NCBI GenBank assembly: GCA_964023205.1
Contig: OZ026835.1
Location: 22,581,817 to 22,645,816 of the forward strand
DNA: 64,000 bases
Source: Lutraria lutraria
Taxonomy: Eukaryota > Mollusca > Bivalvia > Venerida > Mactridae
Direction of reading: 5' to 3'
Positions 13,026 to 26,935 of the stretch are shown here, piece by piece; the stretch's first letter is position 1, and each line of letters begins with the position of its first letter. The notes under the pieces were generated by a model, which saw nothing but the letters and a program-made list of their open reading frames with translations, ran no database searches and was not told where the DNA came from. Both the position numbers and the translations under genes were made by a program.

Positions 13026-16000
13026 CGGCTAATGGGTATGTTTTGTCCGGATGGTAATAATATATTACCTTTTGTTATATCTGGTCAAAAGATGAATAAA
13101 TAAATTATTCTCCGGGTTTTAAATACATTCAATACTGTATTAGATTTATGTACTCGATGGTTTTGTCTGCTAAATTTACATCGCTGGTGTATTGAATGTA
13201 TTAATAACTCGCCATCTGCAATCAGTAAACCTGAATAACAAGTGGTTCATTACAAATTGTGAGACAACACCATTCATTCCTAGCAATAAAATCACTTGTC
13301 AAGTTTCATTCTGCAATGCAACAAAGCGTGAAAAATAACAAATAAGGTAATATAGTTATTAATAGACTCAACATAATGACATGGTGTATTTGTATATCAG
13401 AGCCGACGTTGTTAATTTAACAATACTTAGGGCGTTGGTGTATACTTTCCGGTACATTAATGTCTATAATGATACAAATGTTGCTAACCACAATGATACC
13501 TGCGGGTGAATAACACAATCTAGAATTGATTCATTTTCAGTATGATGGTCCATTAGACTCAATTACTGTATCTGGAATAGGTCTGTAAAACATGATGATA
13601 CATAATACATACAGAAAACCTATCCCGGAATCCGTTATATATCAAGACCAACTGTCCTGTTTTACTTCAATATCAACAAAACATAACGTCAACAGTACAA
13701 CGTGTGCGTAAACGCGCCACATGATGACGTTATTAGCACGTCCAGACACTTATCCTAAATTCATTTTAAACTTTCACGTTCAACTTAAAAGACTACCTCA
13801 TTAAAATGGCTATACTTCTAGGTTTCTTTAAACTCCCCTCTGTATTTCCGTGATATTTGGTCCAAAAGATGGTCCTCACTTTCTGGTTTTACTGTCAATG
13901 ATTAATACTGATAACAATCACAAACCATTTAGGTCAAGTCTTCTTTGAAATTTCTATAAGCACCTCTCCAAAGATAGACTGTCATCTTAACATTTTATTT
14001 ACATAAATACGTATGAAATTAAAACCCTTGTTCAAGACAAAGCAGAAAATGCCTGTCATTATACTATGCAAGTACCCAGAACCCATATAAGCACGGACAG
14101 ATGTCGAGGATACACTACTCAATAAATGACAGTTTCATATATCATATTAAACATTATGTCGGCTTCTGTGTCGAGATTGGTTACATTTTTTAGATAAAAG
14201 AGACGGTAATCGAGAAACTCTTGCAAACATCCCAGACATATTGACAATAAATGATCAATCATTCAATGACACAAGAGTTTGATTTCTGTCATTATAGTTC
14301 AGCTTTACATTGGTGTCAATCGCTCGGCACGCATTTATTTTGATGCGGACAGAAGTACTACGTTTTTCTATATCCGCCATTCAATTATTAAGCTAGTTCA
14401 CGTTCCATGTTGTAGTATAGTGCAAGTCAATTTCCATGAGGTGTTTCAGTACCTTGATTTTGTATGTAACCATTAACCTGCTGAATTCCCAAAATGGACT
14501 TGTCCAATTTCCATTTCGGAACAGTTAATGAACAAGAACAACTATAACAAAACGTTATAGTTAGACGAATTACAAGAAGCATTGGTTTAAGTTTTTTGTA
14601 TGAAGTTGCTTTTTTCATAAAGTATATTGGCCGTCTACTTTATTCATTCCTCCATTATGGAGAGTAGAACATACTTACAAGTTATAGCTAATACACATAT
14701 TTTGACAATCATGAGTACTTGACAAATGAATACATTCATGTATATAGTTCACATGTACATGGTATTACCATACCGTACATCAATGGAATAAAGTACACCC
14801 TAAATACTACCAAATCCACCATAGTCTGATATGATACAACCACATTAAACTTACTCTGATGTTGTTCCCGATATTATGCCACGTTAACATCATAGAACGA
14901 TGCCTACATAACTTACTTGCGTTTCAACAACAGAGCAGACGAACAGATTCAGTCAAACATGACTGCGACGAATAGCCAGTCCAATGATTGACCAATCAAA
15001 AATGACCGAAATCACCATTAGCCAATCAAATGGCCAGGATTAGCCAAACTAGTAATAGACAATACAGTAAGTACTCGCAAACAGCTATAATAAACAAATA
15101 CTCGTAAGTATAATTCGTCTAGAAAATTTCAATGGATATCACCATGGACATTTAGAAGTTATAAGTCACCAACAGTAGGTAGAGAGCCTGGTCAGACAGC
15201 GTGTGTGTACAGGTTGGTCAGTCTGTTCTAGTGACAAAAGCTTAGTAGTTTCTGTTTCAACAATTGTAAGTGCTCAGAAATTGAAACATAGAAATTCCAT
15301 ATAGTACTAGGTTTAATTTTATAAGAATTGAACCCTGTACCTAGAAGAAAAGATGTCCCGTTAGTCGGGTATGAATTTACTCTCTGTCTGCAGACTACCC
15401 TCGACACCGTCACAGACTATGTAAGAACACAAACTACGCGGGTAACTTCTTTTACGATCTGCAGACCCTAGCGAATAGGTAGCCATTTTGATCGACTTTA
15501 AAATATTGATTACAATGCCTTTTAGTACCTCTTCCGACGGCGTGGCTTGGCGATAATGGTCCACCTCCAGAGAAGATGATAAAATATTAGAACTAAATGT
15601 GTTTCTCTACACTTCTTGTGAAATCCATGCCTCCTGAAATGTGTACTTACGAACTAGACATATTCTTTAGATTATCTATCTAAAGGGTGCGATTGGGTTT
15701 TGCCGCATATAGGACATATTAATATATTAATAACACTTATAATACTATATAGAAGGTTTATTTTAAAAGATCAGCAGCCATAGCCAATATGCTGCCATTG
15801 AATAATGAAAATACTTAAATCTTCATATTTGTTGGGCTTTTGTCTCTATAGGTAAAGGGTCATCATTCATGTAAAGAAATAAACAAAATAAAACTCATCA
15901 GAACGAACCCAATTTTGTTACATGATGTATAATTAATAAGTAACGAATGTTAATATAACAGAAAATATTCATTATTGGAGGAGTTAAATTTTAAGTTAAG

Positions 16001-16313
16001 TTTTATTTCAAGGCAATATTTCCTATAGATCACAACAAAATAATAAGACTACTAATTCAGTCGAAAGTTCGCGTCGCTAGTAATATATCCCATAATATTC
16101 AAAATATGAACGATAACTAATACTTAACAACACAGTTTGATCATTTTGAAATTAGCACAAACTATATTACGTACATCGAAATAATTAAAGCAGCATAAAT
16201 TAAACTACGGGAAAACGTTGTCGTCATGTTGACACTGATGACATCATGTTGTCACCGATGATGGTGCCATTCATAGAACATCGTTCTGAAACTGTTAAAC
16301 TGTCACCATAACT
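13026..16313. other. No gene recognised
   Basis: A 30-bp string at 13374-13403 recurs at 18201-18230. On the minus strand near 15490 an ATG in good context opens MATYSLGSADRKRSYPRSLC, but no donor or domain supports a gene. Confidence 0.4.
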
Positions 16314-16600
16314 ATGAAAAAGAAGTGTAATGAGTTTGGAAAGAAGCACAAAAAGCAAATTCAAAGAATTGTACGGAGATTTGAAGACACGGGGTCAACA
16401 GCTAGTACATGGAAGTCACAGAAATCAAGGGTTTTGAAAATATCTAACAGGCGAAGGCAGCCACCGAGAAAACGCCTCACAAGTCTGTTCTCAAAGTATA
16501 ATGTACCATCACTAAATCATTAATTGCTACAATTGTTTACAGAATGCTGAAATATATAAAACGGAAGCCTTGTACTAGTTCTGTCAATGCTAATTAGATG
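16314..16600 (+). pseudogene. Transposase N-terminal relic (helix-turn-helix type)
   Basis: The frame at 16314-16523 includes QIQRIVRRFEDTGSTASTWK, the pattern of a Tc1/mariner or IS630-type helix-turn-helix (xxIVKRFxETGSV). After a stop, the next lines contain IVYRMLKYIKRKP, like the following helix of such transposases. It is short and broken. The identification rests on pattern memory only. Confidence 0.4.
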
Positions 16601-19549
16601 ATTGCATATAATTTTCATAAGACGAGGCATATTTCACTTGAATGACCAAGAACAGTTGTATAAACAAAATATCCTGAGGATCTGAGAAATATTTTTACAT
16701 TTAAAAGTCATAACATACTGTTAAGGTAACGATTGGGCGGAGATAAGTGTTAATGTGATAATTAATACTTTCTTCTTTCAAGCTTATAAAGAAACTGTTG
16801 ACATGGTGAGCATAGACCACTAATTAAATCTCTTAAGCAGAATAAGTGTGCCATCATTACGATGGAAGGGTAAACAAATTAATGTAGACACTAAACGGTT
16901 TCAGTAAGACGATTCGACCCCATAAGAAGCCGTCGATTTGATTGATATAACTAAGAAACCCTCTTTAAACAGAAATGTTGAACGATGAATGACGGAACAA
17001 GATTAAGACACGAAAGTTCATCGAAGATTGTTAATTTTGTGCGAAAAATCGCATAGAATAATATTCATTTATAGGATTGAGTGCTGTTTAAAATCAATGC
17101 AAATTACCACAAACAATGATTTTGTCGTATTTGTTTTTACATTTCTCCGAGTTCTGTAGGCTATTTCTCTTGCCTACTACTCAGGCAACAGTCTGTGTTC
17201 AGAGACGGACAACTCAGCCTTTCTATTCTGTTTTAAGTGTGTTTTAATTGGTTTATGAATAAGGCCTAAGTAGTTGCTCTTTTAAAAGCGAAGATGTGTG
17301 GCTACCATTACATCTATGGAATGTTTTATTGCTATGATATTCTACTTTTAGTGCAAAAGTTTTGGTTCGCTCTCGCTAAACACCAACATTTCTTTCTACA
17401 GCACTATGCATGTTAGTTTCGTTTTCCTGTCGGAGATTCTTTTCGTATTAGCTTTTTTAACGTTTTTAGAGAAAAACTTTTACGAATTCACAACCCATAT
17501 AATATGCATCACAATCATCCAAATCATAAAATGATTTCCTTTACAATGTAATAATTTAGAACATTCTTGCCAATATCTAATCAAAACATCACCCTATGGC
17601 GTGAATCACAACATGTTGTCTGATCACATGCTACAATATCAGTAATCTTCTTTGTCTGTCTGACTTTATCAATCATTTGCTATAACTGGTGTATGAAGTG
17701 CTTGTTGACAACTGCTAATGGATGATCTGTTGTCTTATTTATACCAGTGTTGAACACATGTCGATACAATGATATAGATGTCACTAAAATGCATTAAGAA
17801 ATTTATGATTAATGAGTAAAGGTATTCACTCTGCGAGCCTGTAATACATGAGCGAACACATTGGTATCTAATGTGTTAGAAAGTCTTGTTGCCAGACACA
17901 TAATTTCAAATTATTTGATTGGGTGCAGTCATTTGTATTGTAATGAAGTTTCAGTTTACTGAAACTGTTCGCGATATTATGGAAGCATTGCGTTAAGATG
18001 TACTTAATGACATTATGGTCGGTGGATTTCCCAAAATATGATATTCGCTGAAGCAATATTGGATGAACTCTAAGGAATAGTTTTGTCGTAGTTGAATTCG
18101 ATATTACATATGAACGGTCTGTGGGACCACATTCGAAACAGATCATACTTATAACACATTTGTATGCAATATGACCGTATACATGTATACATGTTAAATA
18201 TAATGACATGATGTATTTGTATATCAGAGCTGATAGTTTTAATTAAATCATGATTTATTGAGGGACAAGTACGGACTATACATGTGTATTACAAATATGT
18301 AAAATTAAGAATCATCAACAAAAATTAAAATGACATACTTAAATTCTTTCCTTTTATTTAATGGACTGGTTTTTACCAATTATGTTCATCCATTTCATTT
18401 AGCTTTTTAAAGCCTTTATCAATTATTGTACACTTTGCCTATAGGCATAAAAGAAAAAAGCGCCAAGTTTATGAGCAGGAGGTTAAAAATAGTTAAGGTT
18501 TCAGGAAAATGTTTTGTCAAATCTATGACTATTTACTTCATTTTTGTCTGACCAACACATTGTGTCTGACACTTCTTACAAGTAGTCATAGTTGGTAACC
18601 CCACTGTTGTGGAAGAACAAGATAATCTACGCTACATTTTGAAGTACAGCAGATTGATTAATGACTTGATAAAGAACTCGGCCTTAAAGCGCCTTCTACA
18701 CTAATTGACAATGTTTTTGAAATGGCTTACTGGTCAGTTTCATTCTGTAAAATATGTGTTTAACAGTTTCGACTTTCGAGTGTTCCAAAATCCTACTGGA
18801 AGTGATTGTCGTCCGACGTAATTCTTCAGTAGCGTTTCGCTTGGCTGTATGGGATTCCCAACTTAAGGTTCGAGGATTATACTGACGGTATTTGTAGATT
18901 TCCAAAGACGCTCGTTTTTAAAATATCATTGTCATAGTTTTCAATATTGACGTTTAGAAATACAGTAGTTTGGGAATAGGTTTATGTGAATTAAAAACAA
19001 TCGTAAACATTATTTATATGTTCAGTAAGGGACAATAATTATTCCTGATTGTGTTCAATGTCATTCAAGAAACGTTACCACAGTGAATGCTTTTGTGAAC
19101 AATTCCTAAGAAACTGAAACAAATAGAGATGTATATTGCACTAATGACTTACAACAGATATGTTTATCTAATTTATCGTATAACAACCTTTCGGCTTAAA
19201 TAATAAGCCTTCATAAGGGCATGATAAAATAAAACAATGTTGCACAATATCTTACTCGAAGTACGAAAAAGGAGACCAATCAATACCACGTGAATCATGT
19301 TTATGGAGTCTATGAATAGATACCGTGTCTAAAAATATATATTATAAAAACTTAACTGGCTTGGGTTGTAAATATACCGTATAGTCTATGTATGCAAATC
19401 TGGCGGTTCTGTAGTACAGGTGGAAGTTCACCTAGAAGGTATCTTTCTTCATTGTTTGTATTGCTGTCGATAAGACTTATATTTTTTGTAGAAACGTCGG
19501 TTTAAATAGCTTGTCTACGTTTAATTGTTTTTTGTTGGTGTTGATCCTA
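16601..19549. other. AT-rich, no gene recognised
   Basis: Frames at 17868-18209 (minus, 113 codons) and 18696-18905 (minus) have no recognisable domain. Apart from the second 30-bp repeat copy nothing is supported. Confidence 0.4.
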
Positions 19550-19640
19550 AGAAAGATCACATCCAACTGACCCAAGTAGGCACAGATGGGTGCTACGCTG
19601 GTGCCCATCGCTGTTCCCAAGGTCTGAACAAAGTTGACAT
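19550..19640 (-). pseudogene. Reverse transcriptase relic, Penelope-like
   Basis: The minus strand just below the (GT)n tract encodes DVNFVQTLGTAMGTSVAPIC followed by AYLGQL. The GTAMGTxxAP signature is the conserved reverse transcriptase block of Penelope-like elements and relatives. Only about 30 codons are readable. Upstream the frame breaks and runs into the (CT)n/(CA)n tract, and downstream it decays. It is a fragment of a dead retroelement. Confidence 0.5.
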
Positions 19641-19684
19641 CTTTTAATCAACTGCAACGTTTTAGAGATAGAGAGAGAGAGAGG

Positions 19685-21048
<1,364 letters not shown>

Positions 21049-21617
21049 CTGTCACACCCCTACTAAACGGTGGCTCATTCACATGTTTGTGATCTTTTAA
21101 ATATGAGCCATCGACACATCCATTATGGAGCCATAAACAGGTAAACACATTTGATAAAACTATCAGTTTCTAAGGCACACTTGTTTTTCAAAAATCGAAG
21201 AATGCTATGCCACCCAGAACATTTTTCTCGTCATTTTGCATGCATTTCCGACAATAAATACTCTAAAATGACATTGCTAGAACTTAGAAATTATAAACTC
21301 GTGTGTTTTCTTTCACGAGGAGACACATCTCGGTGATTTCTCTTCCGTGAAGTGGATGCTGGACCATTTTTAAATCGTGCAAGCTACATTGTCCCAACAT
21401 CCCTTCTGTCTCAACACAAAAAATAACTCACATAGCTTGCTTTAATTTGAAACGAAATACTCACATTTTTTGCAAATGTGACTGAGCCATCGACAACGTG
21501 CTGGAGCCATCGGCAATGTGTAAGAGCCCTCGCAAATGTGATGGTGCCAACCCCATCATGGGACTTTTACAAATCACAAAAATGTGAAAGAGCCACCGTT
21601 TAGTAGGGGTGTGACAG
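21049..21617. mobile_element. 569-bp terminal-inverted-repeat element
   Basis: The left end CTGTCACACCCCTACTAAAC continues GGTGGCTC and TTCACAT. The right end is its reverse complement, GAGCCACCGTTTAGTAGGGG followed by TGTGACAG. Arms match over about 50 bp. The interior repeats GAGCCATCG-type blocks near both arms (21105-21135 and 21483-21545). The small open frame inside has no recognisable domain. A target duplication is not obvious. Confidence 0.78.
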
Positions 21618-21629
21618 CTGACCTTGGAT

Positions 21630-22930
21630 TCATTGCGGCAATCCGTAATTGTGATGTTTGTGGACTTAAGGCAGGTTGCGAGTTTGGAATTTCTTTTTCT
21701 ATTTCCTTACAGAAATCGTCTTGCGAGTAGCAATCAGGTTTGTAGTATTACATATCGTTATAGTCTTGGCCCTATGGCCCTCTTGTCAGATTTCTTAATG
21801 ATGATAATTATGTCTTCTCTAAGGTAGTTAAATGATGATATTTCCTCTGGAGATGAATACAACTTAAATATCAGTATCTATTGGATTTCTTTACTTAAAT
21901 GTCTTCCGATTATTTGTCCTTGTCTTGACATGATGTCTTTTCATCACATTATTCGTATACAGCTTTCTCACCCCTACCAATTTCTCCCTCTACTTTCTTG
22001 TGTTTCTTCCATTTATCTGTTAGCCGGGTGCATTTACTGACGAATACTTAGTAGTTCTTTTAGACTATGAAGGTACTGTATCAGTCTCTATTTTCGATGT
22101 TAGATTCTGATTGCCTCCATTTTACTTGCTTGCTCGTTTCTCTTTAAAACTGTTTTCGAAGCGTGATTTTCTTGTGTGTCTGTTGTGCTGCTGGATTTGT
22201 CGGAGTTTAGCTGCTTTTGCTTATGTTGCAGTGATGATTACTTCCCCGTGCTGCGTCCTCGCTGTAAGTTGTCTTGTTGCTGCCTGGGGAACTGACGTGT
22301 TCGCCGGTTTTTCCTGAAAGATGTTCAGAAAATGTCCCCTGGTGCTTGTTTCTGCCGTATGAAGAACACTGTTTAGACTGGCTGGATAGTATCTTTATAG
22401 TCTCATTTGACGAAGTCATGGTATTTCTGTCTACTTCTTTGCTAGCGTGATCACGCGTATACTGGTAAACATGACTTTTCTGTTTCTTCACATGTTTTGC
22501 CAGAACTGTATTTTCTTGTCTTCAATGGTTGTAAATAATTATATCATGGGATGTGTTGTTTGTCTCACGATCAAATTCTAGCATTTTACCTCTTGACTCG
22601 TGTAATTGGCTTTGGGGGCCTTCTTCGAAAATGGGAGTTAGTTTCAACGACGATACTGGTCCACCACTGCCAAATTGAAGTTTCATTCGGACTCCATTTG
22701 GATAATTTTAAGCTTATGTGACTACTTTCTCATCTGATAAGCGGCCATTTTTTCTAAAAGATTTTTCGAGGTTTCCTGTGTTCGCATTGTTGATAGATCA
22801 GCAAATGATGACAATGATAGATATAATACTCCTAGTTGTAGCAGGCAATTTGATATCGAGTCACCAAATTGAATCCATTTTGTAATAGGTATATAACGCC
22901 GACAATCGTTCAACAAAAAACAACTCAATT
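21630..22930 (-). pseudogene. Decayed coding region, family unknown
   Basis: The minus strand reads as coding-like, polar sequence broken by several stops and frameshifts. The longest piece (about 22690 down to 22207) shows MKLQFGSGGPVSSLKLTPIF, then EEGPQSQLHES, one TGA near 22522, then QYTRDHASKEVDRNTMTSSN and further Ser/Thr/Asn/Lys-rich sequence. After a frameshift near 22210, NSDKSSSTTDTQENHASKTV continues. Near 21720-21620 another open piece reads KEIEKEIPNSQPALSPQTSQ. I do not recognise the family. It may be a retrotransposon accessory ORF or a dead host gene copy. The right end of the 569-bp TIR element abuts its 3' side. Confidence 0.4.
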
Positions 22931-25900
22931 AAATGCATATAGAATTGTACTCGATGTTTGTCAATTTGGTACAGTGAGAAAATGGTTTCAGGCAAGTCAA
23001 ACCGGTGTATGACAAAACACGCCTAAATCACACATCAATAATTTCCATTCTGGGATCGTGTGAGACATGCGTATAACCACTTGGTCTGTATATAAGTGAA
23101 CGTTTGTAGTTTAGAAAGATATGTTGGATTCTGGAAATCAACATCAAGTGCATCTTGAAACTAGACTTTTTGCAAGTGGCAAATTCTTAATCTATTTTCT
23201 TTAGTTTGAACAAAACGAATAATGATTGGTTCGATTGGTGCCTTAAGGCGTTACTGTTTTCGTCTGTCATTGTTTACTCGTGATTATAAGTATTATATGA
23301 TGTGTCAGTGAACTTAATGTTATTGTTGAAATAACGATCCAAATGTGGCAACAATGACGCATTGTAAGCAGATTAATGATACATCCAAGTCATTCGTTCT
23401 CTATGTACTAAGTCAATTTTTCATTCATACGAACATTTCATACATTGTCAAACAATGCATTAAGTAACGATACTAGCAAAAACACGAGCAGGCGGGTAAA
23501 ATATTGGTTGATATCGCAACCCGCGTGTATTCCTGTGGCGCGTGTATTTTCCTGGTATCGATAGCATTCACAATCATCTGTTGACTAAGGACGAAGTATC
23601 AAATACGTTGTGTAGTACATATCTATATCGACTTGTACATATATATTGTTTGTAAAAAAATGTAAATTGTATTCTTTTCATCTGATATATGTCATGGTTG
23701 CTGATAACTTCTCAAGAAATCCGAAATATTCACCGAAGCCTTATAACAGTCAATTCGAAGAGAGACTATTTTTTATTAAAATGCGCCGAGTCTGAGCGGT
23801 GAGGTTTGTTTAACCAGCCATATCAAACATTAACATATACGTGATCGCCTATAAATCATGTAAACTGAAATGTGTTCTAAAATCATTGTTTATCATCTAA
23901 CAACAATTTCTAACAAAAACGATGTATTCCGTAACTACATAATTCACAGCAAACATTGGTTAATTATTTCGGGCTTGACATTTAATTTTCGAACCTAAAT
24001 ACATTTCAATGTTTTATTAATGTGTTATCGAGTAGAAGTCTCGATTTCTAGTATTACCAATCACGCAAGCTGTATTCATTTCGGAAATATAATCCGACTA
24101 TCGTTCCTCGAACTGTGATTAATTACGAACTTGCAAAGAGAGATACTTTCAAGAATTTAGAATCGCAACTAAAGCTCATGGAAATGTGAATAAAGCACGC
24201 CAACGTGTCATTTTCCTAACAAACGAATTTATTGATACATATAGTATTTCATAGAACGAAAGTAGCACTGTGTATTATAAAAGTAGGTTTCAGTGATTAC
24301 CATAATTCAATAGGGATGTAGAATCCATTCAAGCTTAATTATAATGTATGTTATGCAAACCAACTATATCTGTGTCATATTTGATTACATGTGCTGCCAA
24401 AACCTTTATGAGTAATACAACATAAACAGGCTAAATGTAATTTATATAAAAAGGGTCAGATAAATGTCAGTTGGCAGACATTGATGTTGCGACACACGAA
24501 GTAAAGTACAGAAACTTAAACAGTTTGCTTCGGTGGACTCTTCGAAAACCACTCAAACCTCATAGTCATAAACTAAATCACACAATCCTCACAAACTCAC
24601 CAAATTTTTTTAAAAATGACGGCCACTGCAAGAAAATTCCCCGAAACACGTATCCGTCAGAAATCCCCACTTGCTCTTCGGAAACCCGATTGGCTACCAC
24701 TATCTTTTCATAAAATATTTACAGATGTAAACGAAAGAAGTAATGAACACGATATCTGCCGGTGGACATAAAGCTTTTCAATAGTTTGTTAGAGAGATTT
24801 AAGCAGCAACTCACATTCCTCAACGTTTGTTTTTCAATGAAAGAAAAATCCGGACCCGTGTTTATATACTTTTGCCATTGCTCCAAATTGATAGATTGCC
24901 TGCATCCTTTAGACAGATTTTATTCACAATAAAACAAAATGTTTAAGGAGACCATTCTGTCTGATACTAATTTCATAAAATTGTCATGTGATGTTAGAAT
25001 TGAAATTGTCACTCTCATTAACCATAGATTTTGAAGAAGGTGTCTGAATATCATCGCCTCAGGTTGATGACTTGATAAAGTAGTGAATACAAGATCCTTC
25101 TATGTTTCGTAATTCACTTTACCACAAGGGACATCCGTAAAAACAGACCATACAATCTTAGAGAATGCAGCTGACAATGTGAAGATCAGCTGAGTTAACA
25201 CTTTTTTATATTGATTGTACAAACTGTTGCAAAAGTCTACCAGGATATATCAACTGAATGATATCAATGTTGAAAATGGACGCGAACTGCAAGATAGACA
25301 CGATGAAGTAAAGCTTTAATTAGTATATTGTTCTGTATGTCAAAGTCAGACTCCAGCGGGAATTGATATGGAAATGAGCTTACATTGTTAACATTCTTCT
25401 TCTGTTTCTTAAGATCTTGCGATTTTGATTTTAAAGTAAGGACATTAATAATTGACAACATAATTGAATAGTTCGTCCCCGACTTTGGTTGACAGTACAT
25501 TTAGTTATACACACTATGTGTTATACAATTACAATGAAGTAATCAATGAATTCGTTCTCCTCGTTTTTCCCGAAACAAATCCTTCTTTTTCTCTTGTTTA
25601 TGGATGTAAATGAAATATAAGTATGTTTTGGAACCCCACGATATTCACTAAAATCATGTCCCTATGTACATAGATTTGCAAAATTTAATACATTTTTCTA
25701 AGATTCAGTTACAGCTTTTCATTGAAACTTACCAAAGTGTTCTAACTAAGAAATTATTGTTTCCCATGCTTTATCAAGTAAACGAGATGTTTCTGAGACA
25801 CCCCCTCTAGATAGTTTTAAAGGTGTCGATAAGGATCGCGTATCGTAAAGTTCCGATAGCCATATTTTTCTTCATAAATAAATGTTTGAAACTAACCACG

Positions 25901-26582
25901 TGGTAACAGTTTGTTTGTACCTTTAAATTGGCCCCCATATATTGACCGTTGTCTGTGGTTATTTTTAACATACATTTTTACTATCAATTTAATCTAATAC
26001 AAAGTGTATAAGCTGTACTGATTCATTAGAAAAGATTATTTGTCGCTGCTAAAATGCGAATGTGTAATAATTTTCTCTAACATACGCATGCCTTCCAATC
26101 CAAAACAAAATCAAGTATCAGTAGCATTAATGCGTCTCAGATCTATACACCAACGAGTGCTGGCGACGCAAATCGCGTAAATACATAAAACCAGAAATCC
26201 GTAAGTAGATAATTGAAATGTTTATGTGCACTTTTAGTACATACTTGACTTTCCTTAATTGCATCTCTCAAGCAATTAGGTATTCCAATCCATTATACAG
26301 GTGAATTATTCGTTATCCTCTGTTTCGTAATGACATTTAAATTACATTTTTGCAGTAAGTACTTTCCACGAGTACAAAATATTCAATCAAACAATATCTA
26401 TGGTAATTAATCAAACTTTCTTTTACTGCAGTTCTTATCTTTTCATGATTTGTCTGTTATCTTACGTACAAATTTGCTACTTCAATTTAATTGTTCTTTT
26501 TTGTTTGCTGCCGGCATTTATCATCATTGACAAGTTGTCTGTTGAATTGTGTAATGACACATTGTGGTTGGAGCGTACGACT
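22931..26582. other. AT-rich, no gene recognised
   Basis: Short frames (24471-24713 plus; 25264-25500 minus) carry no known domain. I see no repeats of note. Confidence 0.45.
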
Positions 26583-26733
26583 GTGTTCGTCTGTTTGAGT
26601 TTTACGCCCCTTTTCATCATTGAGAATCATATAAGAAGGACAGTTTACCAAACCATCGTTCCTGGTAAGAACCAGTACTAGACTCCCATCCTCCGTAAGC
26701 AACTGCCTACTTCCTCACATAAAGAGATATTTT
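26583..26733 (-). mobile_element. SINE type A body and tail, lacking its tRNA head
   Basis: Reverse-oriented tail GTTTTACGCCCCTTTTCATC, middle CCTCCGTAAGCAACTGCCTA and CTTCCTCACATAAAGAGATA match type A. The match stops exactly where a type C SINE starts, so its head is replaced. Confidence 0.7.
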
Positions 26734-26935
26734 CTTTATCCAGCGTCTTTATCGTGTCCATTGTTAAGCACCGATACAAGCATCATCCGTTTCCTGTGAT
26801 ATTCTAAACACAATATTTTGCTCGGTACTGGGGTGCGGACCCTGATAAGGCGTCATTGAAATGTTCAAAGGTTGAGCGAGATTCGAACCCATGTTTAGTA
26901 GTTAAGTAGTTTTGGTTAGAAGTCCAGTGCGTTCA
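26734..26935 (-). mobile_element. tRNA-derived SINE, type C (head and body)
   Basis: In minus orientation: GGTCTGAACGCACTGGACTT (A-box side), GGGTTCGAATCTCGC (B box), then CCGAGCAAAATATTGTGTTT and GGTGCTTAACAATGGACACG. The same body is found at 42215-42385 and 55335-55545. Confidence 0.7.
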
